From positions 634,771-698,770 of the forward strand of contig KN805374.1 of the NCBI GenBank assembly GCA_000818945.1: a stretch of DNA of 64,000 nucleotides, in the 5' to 3' direction. A program made the translations under genes and the position numbers. A model generated the notes under the pieces. It was not told where the DNA came from and ran no database searches. It worked only from the letters and a program-made list of their open reading frames with translations. Positions 56,714-64,000 of the stretch are shown here, piece by piece. This DNA comes from Schizochytrium sp. CCTCC M209059 (taxonomy: Eukaryota > Sar > Bigyra > Thraustochytrida > Thraustochytriidae). Numbering within the stretch: position 1 is the stretch's first letter; the number at the start of each line of letters is the position of its first letter.

Positions 56714-57949
56714 TCAGACGATCTGTTCGTGGTTGAGCATGACAAGGCTCTTGGCCGTGGGCCAGGAGAGCCCGTCGCCAGGAGGCTTGCGCGTCGAGGG
56801 GCGCGCCCAGGCCAACGGGAAGCGACTCTTGCCAAAGACGAGCTCCCAGTTCCGGGTGTTGCCAAGGTCGAAATCGTTCCGAAAGAGCTTGCCAGCGTAT
56901 TGAGCACGTGCGTTGAAGGCCTGTCGCCCGTAAAACTCAATGGTGGTCTGAGCAGTGAGAATCAGATACGTGTGAAAGCCGAGCAGAGCGCCCACCGAAG
57001 GGACGATGACTGCGCTCAAGAGACACGCAAAGGAGAGTGCCGGGGAGATGCGAAGGGGCTTCGAAGCCAATGACAGATGAAAACCGCTTTCGTCATTTAT
57101 TGGCATGTGCTCGTGTCCTTGACGGGATGACGGCTTCGCATACACCGGGCCCGAAGAGGATTGTCCAAAGATCTGAGCGAAGTCATAGTATGAAACGGCG
57201 ATCACCGAAACGTACGCACATGCAATCACGAGGTAGAACAAAAAGAGGTAAAAGTAGCGATAGTTGTAGTAACCAACGCAGGAGGCCACCCAGGGACAGT
57301 GATGGTCCATGGCTAAGATACAGTTGTCACAAATGCTGCAGTGATGGGCGCGCGGCGGCTTGGGCTTGACGCACTTTTTGCATTGTTTCCATCCCGGTCG
57401 CATGGAACCATCCGAACCTCCGACCGAGCCAACACTGTCGGAGCTTCCGCCTGCCGTTGCTCCGGCAAATGGGTCAAGAGAGAGTGGTGTGGAGGTTGCG
57501 CTCGGAATGGCGCGGCGTTGCGTCACGTGCGTGTCGCTCGAGGTGTTGATCAGAACATCCTCGAGCTGGTCATCTTCTGGTAAAGTGCTTTTCTTGGAAT
57601 AGCCATCGCGTCTGGAGCGACCGTGCTTTGAGCTGTAAGGGTTGCCCGGGTTCGTACGCGCGCACATGATCCAATTAAAGTAGATGTTGAACACGAATAC
57701 AAGGCCTACACCGTTGATAATATTTCGCTTCCAGAGCGGCTCGGAAAGCGGAACGAGTGGATCCCACCAGAGAGCTATGAAGCACACAGATGCAACGAGA
57801 GACATGCCAAACAGCAAAAAGACCGGTCCTAGCGACCTGCAAAAGGTGCTACCCAGCTGCTCGATAAACGCCATGCAAACAAAGAGACCGCCTGCAGGAC
57901 GCGGTGCGAGCTTGCGCCGCGCGGGTCTCGCGGCTCCATCACTCGGCAT
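56714..57949 (-). CDS. DHHC-type protein S-acyltransferase (palmitoyltransferase)
   Basis: Integral membrane enzyme that attaches palmitate to protein cysteines. 411 residues. Two hydrophobic helices lie at ~40-60 and ~75-95, then a Ser/Thr-rich cytosolic loop. The Cys-rich domain (~190-240) reads [20 protein letters not shown] and then [18 protein letters not shown], giving the zinc-ligand Cys/His pattern and the DHHC catalytic motif. Two further helices follow (~245-268, ~320-345), then the conserved TTIE (family TTxE) right after the fourth helix. An NFDLGNxxN-type segment is present as [15 protein letters not shown], typical of the PaCCT-like C-terminus. Localisation (Golgi, ER or plasma membrane) cannot be read. 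ATG 57949. Confidence 0.95.
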   Translation of the reverse strand: MPSDGAARPARRKLAPRPAGGLFVCMAFIEQLGSTFCRSLGPVFLLFGMSLVASVCFIALWWDPLVPLSEPLWKRNIINGVGLVFVFNIYFNWIMCARTNPGNPYSSKHGRSRRDGYSKKSTLPEDDQLEDVLINTSSDTHVTQRRAIPSATSTPLSLDPFAGATAGGSSDSVGSVGGSDGSMRPGWKQCKKCVKPKPPRAHHCSICDNCILAMDHHCPWVASCVGYYNYRYFYLFLFYLVIACAYVSVIAVSYYDFAQIFGQSSSGPVYAKPSSRQGHEHMPINDESGFHLSLASKPLRISPALSFACLLSAVIVPSVGALLGFHTYLILTAQTTIEFYGRQAFNARAQYAGKLFRNDFDLGNTRNWELVFGKSRFPLAWARPSTRKPPGDGLSWPTAKSLVMLNHEQIV

Positions 57950-58470
57950 CGTGCAGACACCGGTGCTCCGGTCTTCGGCCTAATTTCTTTTGGGGGCTTT
58001 CGAGCTCGTGTCACAACCTTGTGTTGCTTTTTGGCCTTGATTGCTTCCTTTTTTGGCTCGTGCCAGCCTGCCTGTCCACCTGCCTGCCGCGCGCGCGCCC
58101 TGTCAGCTTGACAGTCTGGCAGTCTGTGCTAGCAGGCCGGCTGGCCGGCTGGCGCTGGCTGTCTGGCACGAAGCCCTTGCGCGGCCGTCCGCCGTCTCGT
58201 GCGGCGCGCCCCCTTTTGCTTTTGCTTTTGCTTTGTTTTGCTTTATTACTCTGCTCGCTCACATCAATCCAGGCCTATTACTCAAGCCTAGGCCCCATAT
58301 AGGCCTACCCCATCATAGTATACGATTTCTTCACCGGCAATGGGAATGGGTTTCTTCGGATTTCTTTATACCACGGAAGTAGGCACACAAGACAACGGCG
58401 CAAGGCGCATTTACTGGGCCTCATCAGCCAGGGAGGAGTACTCCGGGACAAAATGAAAGACGGCATCGCT
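57950..58470. other. intergenic, DHHC promoter / 3' region of next gene
   Basis: 521 bases between minus-strand genes, with a TTTTGCTTTTGC-type tract at 58208-58246 and GGCTGGC repeats (58133-58160). No gene-like frame. Confidence 0.45.
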
Positions 58471-59913
58471 TTATTTAGCTCGCTTTTGGAGCAGCGACGA
58501 GAGCTGCTTACGCGCGGGACCGATCATATTGCCCTTGAGATTTGGGTCGACAACTGCCCGCTCAAGAGACGCAAGCAATGGGCTCGACAATAGCTGAGAC
58601 CCGAGCTTACTGGCCGTAGCAAAGACCAAGGTAGTGTACTTGTTGAGCTCGTCCTTGCAGCTTGAAACTTTGGAAGGATCCGCGGCGATTTCTGAACTCA
58701 GCTCGTGCGCCCGCGCAGTCAAAAGTTCAAGAAGACGAGACACGGCTGACTCGCTTAGGGTCGGGCGTAAATTTACAAAGAGCTGCAGAACTGAAGCAGC
58801 GCTCGCGGACAGTTTACTCGTGACATCACCCTCTGTAGCGAGGCCGAACTCGAGGGCCTCGCTTACGGCATCTGGGGATGCCTTGCTAACGGCCTTGAGA
58901 GCGAGGCCGACAAGCTGGAGCTGTGGACGCAGTTCGCCAGCCGGCGGCGCATGCGTGCCAGCAAGAACACGCCCCAGAAAAGATCCCGTCACACCATTCG
59001 CAACTGCGCGAGGACGCGCGCGAATGGTCGCCTCCAAACACGCTTGTAGAGCTCGCGGCGGTGCAGACTTGAGAAATAAAATGTGCACAAGCAATGTGTT
59101 TTCGACGAGACGTGCACAGTTTTCCTCTCGTGAGGTTCTTGCCTCGATTAAAGGGCAAAGAAGGGCGGAGAGCGCTTCGGGAGAGGCCACGTGTCGGCCA
59201 GGGCGAATTTGCAAACTCGTAATTGCAGCTGACACCTCTTCTGAACGCCCGGCACTCAGAATCCGATTCAGAATTTCACTTGCTTGCTGCATACAAGCAT
59301 TGTCACCGTCAAGATCCCATTCCTTGAGCTCACCTAGGGCCTCCCAAGCGGCGTGCTCGCGGGCTGCAGCATCTCCCTGTTCCTGGGATGTTGGGCCAAG
59401 AGAGGCGACGCTATCTTGAGAGGCAGTCCACTGCGAGTTGACGGACTCTTGCGATGCGATACCGAAAGCCATGTCGTCGGCGACGCGTGCTGCTTTGTCT
59501 GCTCGCTTTGGTCGGTTGCTGCTGGGTAGACGGCGGGGCCTCGTTCTCTTGCGGCCTCGGTTCCTCTTTTGTTGACGCGTTTCCTCGCTCTTGCGACGCG
59601 CACGATCAGCAGCAAATTTTGCAAACATTTCACTGCACCCTAATTTTTTGTTGTTTGCGCAGAGGTCCCGCACGTACTCACGTCGCTGTCGATTTGCCTC
59701 TTTCGCGAGCAGAAAGCGCAGGCGTTGCGTCCATAACCATGGCGCAGCAGCAGCATCTTCTCCCAGTCCTTGTCCTTCTTCTCCTTGCTCGTTTTCGTCT
59801 CGGTCTCTCGTAAGAATACGCCTCAGATCTTCATCCTCTACCCTGCGCAGATCACCGAGCGCGCTCGCGAGCTCTGCCGCCTCGCGAGCGGCGCCGGCGC
59901 TCGCGCGCAGCAT
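58471..59913 (-). CDS. helical repeat protein, FANCE-like candidate
   Basis: A 480-residue protein from ATG 59913 (MLRASAGAAREAAELASALG). The N-terminal ~165 residues are Arg/Glu-rich with a basic RNRGRKRTRPRRLP stretch that looks like a nuclear localisation signal. A disordered Ser/Gln linker contains three SQ sites (ASQESVNSQ, ASQDS, TSQEQ) of the ATM/ATR phosphorylation type. The C-terminal ~270 residues are all-helical, HEAT-like, with a layout resembling the FANCE C-terminal domain: RLVENTLLVHILFLKSAPPR, then LSESAVSRLLELLTARAHEL and LLASLERAVVDPNLKGNMIG. FANCE bridges FANCD2 to the Fanconi core complex in crosslink repair. The match is by pattern only and other HEAT-like proteins remain possible. 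The in-frame upstream start is not ATG. Confidence 0.45.
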   Translation of the reverse strand: MLRASAGAAREAAELASALGDLRRVEDEDLRRILTRDRDENEQGEEGQGLGEDAAAAPWLWTQRLRFLLAKEANRQRREYVRDLCANNKKLGCSEMFAKFAADRARRKSEETRQQKRNRGRKRTRPRRLPSSNRPKRADKAARVADDMAFGIASQESVNSQWTASQDSVASLGPTSQEQGDAAAREHAAWEALGELKEWDLDGDNACMQQASEILNRILSAGRSEEVSAAITSLQIRPGRHVASPEALSALLCPLIEARTSREENCARLVENTLLVHILFLKSAPPRALQACLEATIRARPRAVANGVTGSFLGRVLAGTHAPPAGELRPQLQLVGLALKAVSKASPDAVSEALEFGLATEGDVTSKLSASAASVLQLFVNLRPTLSESAVSRLLELLTARAHELSSEIAADPSKVSSCKDELNKYTTLVFATASKLGSQLLSSPLLASLERAVVDPNLKGNMIGPARKQLSSLLQKRAK

Positions 59914-59948
59914 TCCTGCTTTTCGACATCGCCCGAGTTGCACCGGCG

Positions 59949-59983
59949 AGGAGAGGAGAGGAGAGGAGAGGAGAGGAGAAGAG
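59949..59983. repeat. (GAGGA)n microsatellite
   Basis: Six to seven GAGGA units upstream of the FANCE-like candidate. Confidence 0.9.
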
Positions 59984-60291
59984 GACGGGGGTCCTCGCGC
60001 GCATGCAGTGTGTACCTACCCGTGGTGCGTGTGTGTCCAAGGCTGTTAGTCAGTTCTTAGGGCGTACGTATTGGGGTGCTGCGAGCGGGGGAGAGCGAGG
60101 GAGGGTGAGGAAGAAAGGCAAATCCTGGACGCGCAGTGCGCACGTAGCCAAGCGGCGCGGCACGAAGCGGGTACGACCGGCGAGAGCACGCGGCGCAGAC
60201 CGTGGCGGCGGCCGCGCGGCAGCTGGCTGGCTGACTGGCTGTTCGCCTGCACGGCATCGCTCACGCGAGATCGCCTCACATATATACACAC

Positions 60292-60292
60292 G

Positions 60293-60346
<54 letters not shown>
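60292..60346. repeat. (CAGA)n microsatellite
   Basis: About thirteen CAGA units ~150 bases upstream of the OTU gene's ATG; likely in its promoter or 5' UTR. Confidence 0.92.
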
Positions 60347-60491
60347 GCGCAGGAAACCAGCGTAGACAAGCCCTGCAGGCAAACAAACAGCCACTCGCCG
60401 ACACGTGCCTGAGGAACCCAAGCGAGGGCAAGCCCCCGAGCGTCTCGTGTTGCGACGGCGCAGCGAAGGTGGTGTCCAGGACAGAGCCAGG

Positions 60492-62372
60492 ATGGGCAAC
60501 GGGTCGGGGAAGCTGCCTCTGGCGGGCGAGGTGGTGGACGTATTCGTCCCCGCGTACAACTTGTGGGCCCCGGGTGTTGTGGAGAGCGTCGATCCCAAAA
60601 AGGGCACCGTCTCAGTGCAGGCCATTGTGGACGGCCAAGAGTTTCTCGTGCCAGTCGCGCGCAAGAACGCCAAGTCGTATCTGGCTGCCCGAGGGCAATA
60701 TACAGCCGTGAGTCGACATCACCAAAAACCACAACAAAATCAACAGCAGGGACGACGTCTGGAGCCTGAACCGGAGCTATCTCGCGCGCAGTCCAAGCAG
60801 CAGTACGCGGCCCAACTCAAGTCGGAACGCGAGGCTGAAGCCCTTGAGGAGGCCCGAGCCAAGGCGCGCGCTCGCCCAAAATCGAAAAGGCGATCCAGTG
60901 GCGTGGTTGTAGCGCGCTCTGTGGCTGTGGCTGGGCGCCACGCTGACGACGATGACGAACTTGGGCTCGCCACTGCCGTCCCCGACTACGACGACGGCGA
61001 CGGCGGCGACGAGGATAACGACAAAGGATCTTTCAAGAATCCCGCGCCTGCGCCCATGGCATCTTCTGTACCTCTTCCTTTCCAGTCTGCGAATGGCGCC
61101 TTGGCCCTCAATGACGATGATATGGCCCTCATGCAGTCGGCCGTGGGCGGGGTCATTGAAGACGACGGCATGGTGCAGTTCACGGATGTCTTGGACAAGT
61201 CGGTGCCCCTCGTGAAGAGCTATGGAGGCTTTGGGGCCTCTGCTGGTCATGCACCGGGATCCTTTCCGCCACCTCCGCAACGTGGCTGGCGTTGGCGGCC
61301 CGCGATGGTCCTCGGCGCGACGGATAACGGCCGAGTGAGGGTTCGCTATCTTGACGTGGACTCCGTCCCTCGAGAATACCCGGAAACGGGGGAGGTGGAT
61401 CTGGATGACGGAGACACCTTTTCAGCGTATGAGACCATGTCTTCTTCGCACCTTGTGCACCATTCCTATGCCGTCGGCGACGTTCTTGATGTAGAAGACC
61501 ATTTTCCCAGCAAAAAGGGCAAAGGCGTTCGCAAAAAGTGGCGCAAGTGTCAGATTGTTGCACTTTCAGGTCCGTACTTTATCCGCGTTACCTTTGTGGG
61601 TTGGTCGAAGGCCTTTGACGCCTGGTTCCACGTACTCGAGGAGGCAGACCGCCTCGCTCCTTTCGGCAGCCACAGCGAGAAGGGTCTTGGATCATCTGCG
61701 GGACTCGATGGCGTCTTCTTGAAAAATTTGCAAAAGGATCGCGAGCTGACCGTGTACAGCGTGGAACCTGATGGCAATTGCCTTTTCCGGGCCGTCGCAC
61801 ACCAGGTCTACGGGGATCCAGAGCGACACGATATTGTCCGCTCGGATTGCTGCGACTACCTGGAAAAGAACCGCGAGCGCTTCGCGCCACTGCTCGGTTC
61901 TGATCAATTTGACGACTACGTCGCGAACAAGCGCCAACTCAAGGTTTGGGGTGACGATCCGGAGATTCGTGCCATGGAGGAGCTCTACGATCGACCTGTT
62001 GAGATTTACGCTGCCACTGGCCTTGGAAACAATACGGAGCCACTCAAACTGCACTTTGAAGGCGACCTTCCCTCGGACAGCAAGATGGGTCGCTATCTGC
62101 CGATTCGCATTTCCTTCCACGGCAACAACCACTACAACTCGGTCATTCCCTATGTGTCTCGTCAAGAGGTGACGAGCAAAGGTCGCAAGGTCAATGTGGA
62201 TGTTTCAGCTGACGCGTGGGACCCGCCAGCGATTCGCACCAAGGGTGTCATTCGCAAATACCGCACGGGTCGTGGATCAAGACGTCTCTCTGGCGTGGCA
62301 GGATACCGTCTCGCTACGCAAAACCTTGATGAGGTTGATGCAGAAGAGGATGAAGGCAAATTTGCCGACTAG
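60492..62372 (+). CDS. OTUD5-like deubiquitinase with Tudor/Agenet-like modules
   Basis: Cysteine protease that removes ubiquitin from proteins. 626 residues from ATG 60492. The OTU domain (~416-560) has DGNCLFRAVAHQVYGD with catalytic Asp and Cys near 428-431, then HDIVRSDCCDYLEKNRERF, AMEELYDRPVEIY and catalytic His in NNHYNSVIP near 545. These segments follow OTUD5 closely (D-G-x-C-LFRAVAxQVYGD; MAEMYNRPVEVY; HYNSVV). Before it are two barrel-like segments: GEVVDVFVPAYNLWAPGVVE (~10-60) and WRKCQIVALSGPYFIRVTFVGW (~340-395, ending in WFHV). These look like Agenet/Tudor or MBT-type reader modules. A disordered acidic linker (~100-225) separates them. The reader-plus-OTU layout is unlike human OTUD5 and hints at chromatin recruitment (inference). 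Confidence 0.88.
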   Translation: MGNGSGKLPLAGEVVDVFVPAYNLWAPGVVESVDPKKGTVSVQAIVDGQEFLVPVARKNAKSYLAARGQYTAVSRHHQKPQQNQQQGRRLEPEPELSRAQSKQQYAAQLKSEREAEALEEARAKARARPKSKRRSSGVVVARSVAVAGRHADDDDELGLATAVPDYDDGDGGDEDNDKGSFKNPAPAPMASSVPLPFQSANGALALNDDDMALMQSAVGGVIEDDGMVQFTDVLDKSVPLVKSYGGFGASAGHAPGSFPPPPQRGWRWRPAMVLGATDNGRVRVRYLDVDSVPREYPETGEVDLDDGDTFSAYETMSSSHLVHHSYAVGDVLDVEDHFPSKKGKGVRKKWRKCQIVALSGPYFIRVTFVGWSKAFDAWFHVLEEADRLAPFGSHSEKGLGSSAGLDGVFLKNLQKDRELTVYSVEPDGNCLFRAVAHQVYGDPERHDIVRSDCCDYLEKNRERFAPLLGSDQFDDYVANKRQLKVWGDDPEIRAMEELYDRPVEIYAATGLGNNTEPLKLHFEGDLPSDSKMGRYLPIRISFHGNNHYNSVIPYVSRQEVTSKGRKVNVDVSADAWDPPAIRTKGVIRKYRTGRGSRRLSGVAGYRLATQNLDEVDAEEDEGKFAD

Positions 62373-63217
62373 GTTTCTCTTACATTCCTTTCGGGGTCTC
62401 TGTTTGCACGGGGAGATTCATCCATTATATTTTTCGTTTCGATGCAATGTTGCCTGCAAATGCTTTATTACAATGCTTGTTTGTTTGTTTGTTTGTTTGT
62501 TTGTTTGTTTGTTTGTTTGTTTGTTTGTTTGTTTGTTTGTTTGTTTGTTTGTTTGTTTGTTTGTTTGTTTGTTTGTTTGTTTGTTTGTTTGTTTGTTTGT
62601 TTGTTTGTTTGTTTGTTTGTTTGTTTGTTTGTTTGTTTGTTTGTTTGTTTGTTTGTTTGTTTGTTTGTTTGTTTGTTTGTTTGTTTGTTTGTTTGTTTGT
62701 TTGTTTGTTTGTTTGTTTGTTTGTTTGTTTGTTTGTTTGTTTGTTTGTTTGTTTGTTTGTTTGTTTGTTTGTTTGTTTGTTTGTTTGTTTGTTTGTTTGT
62801 TTGTTTGTTTGTTTGTTTGTTTGTTTGTTTGTTTGTTTGTTTGTTTGTTTGTTTGTTTGTTTGTTTGTTTGTTTGTTTGTTTGTTTGTTTGTTTGTTTGT
62901 TTGTTTGTTTGTTTGTTTGTTTGTTTGTTTGTTTGTTTGTTTGTTTGTTTGTTTGTTTGTTTGTTTGTTTGTTTGTTTGTTTGTTTGTTTGTTTGTTTGT
63001 TTGTTTGTTTGTTTGACGTTCATTCCATTTCTGGGGAGTCTTGGGATGTGTCAAGAAATGAGTCAAGCAAGGACGGGGCGAGAGAGCAATTGAGAAAGGG
63101 AAAAAGAAAGTAGAGGAGGAAAAATGCAGGGAGTTGATGATAGACTTTCGAATCGTAATAGAAGAATTCATTCACGGCCGCGAGTTAACTTAAATACAAA
63201 GATTGGCCAGAGTCTAC
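62373..63217. other. convergent 3' spacer dominated by (TTTG)n
   Basis: 845 bases between converging stop codons; 539 of them are the TTTG array. The remaining DNA is AT-richer and lacks gene signals. All open frames across it are repeat-driven. Confidence 0.55.
62477..63015. repeat. (TTTG)n array, about 135 units, apparently pure
   Basis: Uninterrupted TTTG tetranucleotides (CAAA on the other strand). The tetranucleotide has no stop codon in any of the six frames, so long false reading frames (CLFV or TNKQ repeats) appear on both strands. Length may be approximate in a draft assembly. Confidence 0.97.
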
Positions 63218-63496
63218 TCATCGGGCGACCTTTTCAGAAGTTACGCTGCGGCGGTACTCCTTGTACCTTTCAAGCAAGTAGCGGCCCGTGAAGAAATCGA
63301 TGATGCTCGTCGGCCGGGGCGCGGAGGACTCTTTGTCATCCGTTTGCTGCGAATCAACGCTGTCCCCATCCTTGCCAGTGAGCAATTTCTCCCTCTTGAC
63401 GTCCTCTGCCGCGACCGACTTGGGGCCTCCCCAGACCAGCACCACCAGCGCCACCAAGGCGCTCACCGCAAAGACAATGTACCGGAGCGGGCACAT
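63218..63496 (-). CDS. small single-pass membrane protein, unrecognised
   Basis: A 92-residue protein from ATG 63496 (MCPLRYIVFAVSALVALVVL). Residues ~6-25 are one hydrophobic helix, either a signal anchor or an uncleaved signal. The rest is hydrophilic: a Lys/Asp/Ser-rich stretch, then IIDFFTGRYLLERYKEYRRSV, an amphipathic basic helix with aromatic residues. Size and layout fit a tail- or N-anchored subunit of an organellar or ER complex, but no family is recognised. It is supported by an ATG immediately before the hydrophobic helix and by codon use resembling its neighbours. The longer upstream frame is repeat-derived Cys/Val/Leu and Arg-rich sequence and was not used. Confidence 0.55.
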   Translation of the reverse strand: MCPLRYIVFAVSALVALVVLVWGGPKSVAAEDVKREKLLTGKDGDSVDSQQTDDKESSAPRPTSIIDFFTGRYLLERYKEYRRSVTSEKVAR

Positions 63497-64000
63497 GCTT
63501 TTCTTTGGCCTGGCTGTCCGTCTTCTCTCCAACCCTCGCCTCCTCCCTCGCTCGCTCGCGGCAAGCCCCCACGCCTGGCTCCGCCGCGCCGGCTCGCGGT
63601 TCCTCGCGCCGCGCCTCGCCGCGCGTCGAGGCAGGCCTGCCCGCCGCGGCCGCTGCTTCTCGCGAGCCACGCCCTCGATTGCAGAACTGCTCCCTCCGCG
63701 CTGCCGCGGCAGACAGACAGACAAACACACACAGACAAATAGACAGGCAAACACACACACAGACAAAAAGACAGACAAATAGACAGACAAAAAGACAGAC
63801 AGAAAAGTCGCCCTCTCCGTCTTGTTCTCCCCAGTTTTCCCGCGGTTTTCATTCCACAAACAACTTCAACTTGCATGTGCCAACTCGAGTCTCGCGGCAG
63901 GAAGAGTCGGTGCCAGCCTCCAACCACTGGTCGCCCGCGCGTCTCGGGACCTCGCAGCGCGCACGCGCAGCCGCGGCCACGGAGAGCGCTTCCGCGTGGC
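63497..64000. other. upstream region of the small membrane protein gene
   Basis: 504 bases to the window end. GC-rich near the gene, then a CAGACAAA/ACACACAGACA-type repeat (63709-63805), then unique GC-rich sequence. No gene start is seen before the edge. Confidence 0.45.

Larger units (their letters stand above)
59914..60491. promoter_or_regulatory. compact divergent promoter region with simple repeats
   Basis: 578 bases between divergent starts. Holds a GAGGA purine array (59949-59983) close to one gene and a CAGA array (60292-60346) close to the other. Promoter role is inferred from position. Confidence 0.45.

Noticed and set aside
62477..63015. CRISPR-like repeat array
   Set aside because: Units are directly adjacent tetranucleotides with no spacers, and the genome is eukaryotic.
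62418..63171. CLFV / TNKQ repeat reading frames on both strands
   Set aside because: Created by the TTTG array, which has no stop codon in any frame; no unique coding sequence.
1..64000. tRNA or rRNA genes
   Set aside because: I looked for GGTTCGANNCC-type T-loops with a matching acceptor stem and for conserved rRNA segments on both strands and found none; a tRNAscan-SE run would be decisive.

Overview
This window is nuclear DNA from a unicellular eukaryote. It has spliceosomal introns with GT..AG borders, SF3B4, SPT6, HUS1, TAP42, Yippee and DHHC genes, and GC-rich, intron-poor genes separated by short spacers. The best inference is a stramenopile, most likely a labyrinthulomycete/thraustochytrid. 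This rests on gene density, high coding GC, long alanine/glutamate-rich proteins, and a giant LamG/Cys-rich/multi-TM/EF-hand protein of a kind common in stramenopiles. No rRNA or other phylogenetic marker is present, so lineage is not proven. One run of Ns (45868-46039) shows this is a draft assembly.

Layout. 1-9.3 kb: three-exon ribosomal protein eL29 (+), an SLC25 mitochondrial carrier (+), an unrecognised mitochondrial-type protein (-), the catalytic subunit of glutamate-cysteine ligase (+) and splicing factor SF3B4 (-). 9.7-18 kb: three-exon TAP42/IGBP1 (+), a Yippee-like protein (-), a 1215-residue transposase-derived-looking protein (+) and a DUF1214 protein (+). 18-34 kb: a double-propeller WD40 protein (-), a coiled-coil protein (+), a 2978-residue membrane protein (-) and a triose-phosphate-translocator-family transporter (-). 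34-46 kb: a ~590-bp pure tetranucleotide array, a TLC-domain protein (+), two-exon HUS1 (-) and SPT6 (-). 47-64 kb: a WW-domain protein with a SPIN90/Dip1-like C-terminus (+), an alpha/beta hydrolase (+), a GT4 glycosyltransferase (-), a two-TM Cys-rich protein (-), a DHHC palmitoyltransferase (-), a helical FANCE-like candidate (-), an OTUD5-like deubiquitinase with Tudor/Agenet-like modules (+), a ~539-bp TTTG array and a small membrane-anchored protein (-).

There is no operon logic, but strand order alternates strongly. Eight neighbouring pairs converge on short spacers that often hold simple repeats, and seven diverge from shared upstream regions. Several genes serve genome maintenance and expression (HUS1, possible FANCE, SPT6, SF3B4, eL29, TAP42). 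The rest cover redox, transport, lipid and membrane functions.

The most useful non-obvious points are: a tiny first exon that completes HUS1; the WW plus SPIN90-like architecture; a large transposase-like gene in which a likely catalytic acid looks replaced; an SPT6 with a long internal disordered insert and a Gly/Tyr/Ser tail; a perfect 13-bp-arm hairpin carrying CACGTG upstream of the coiled-coil gene; a diverged 67-bp tandem duplication; and two exceptionally long, pure tetranucleotide arrays.
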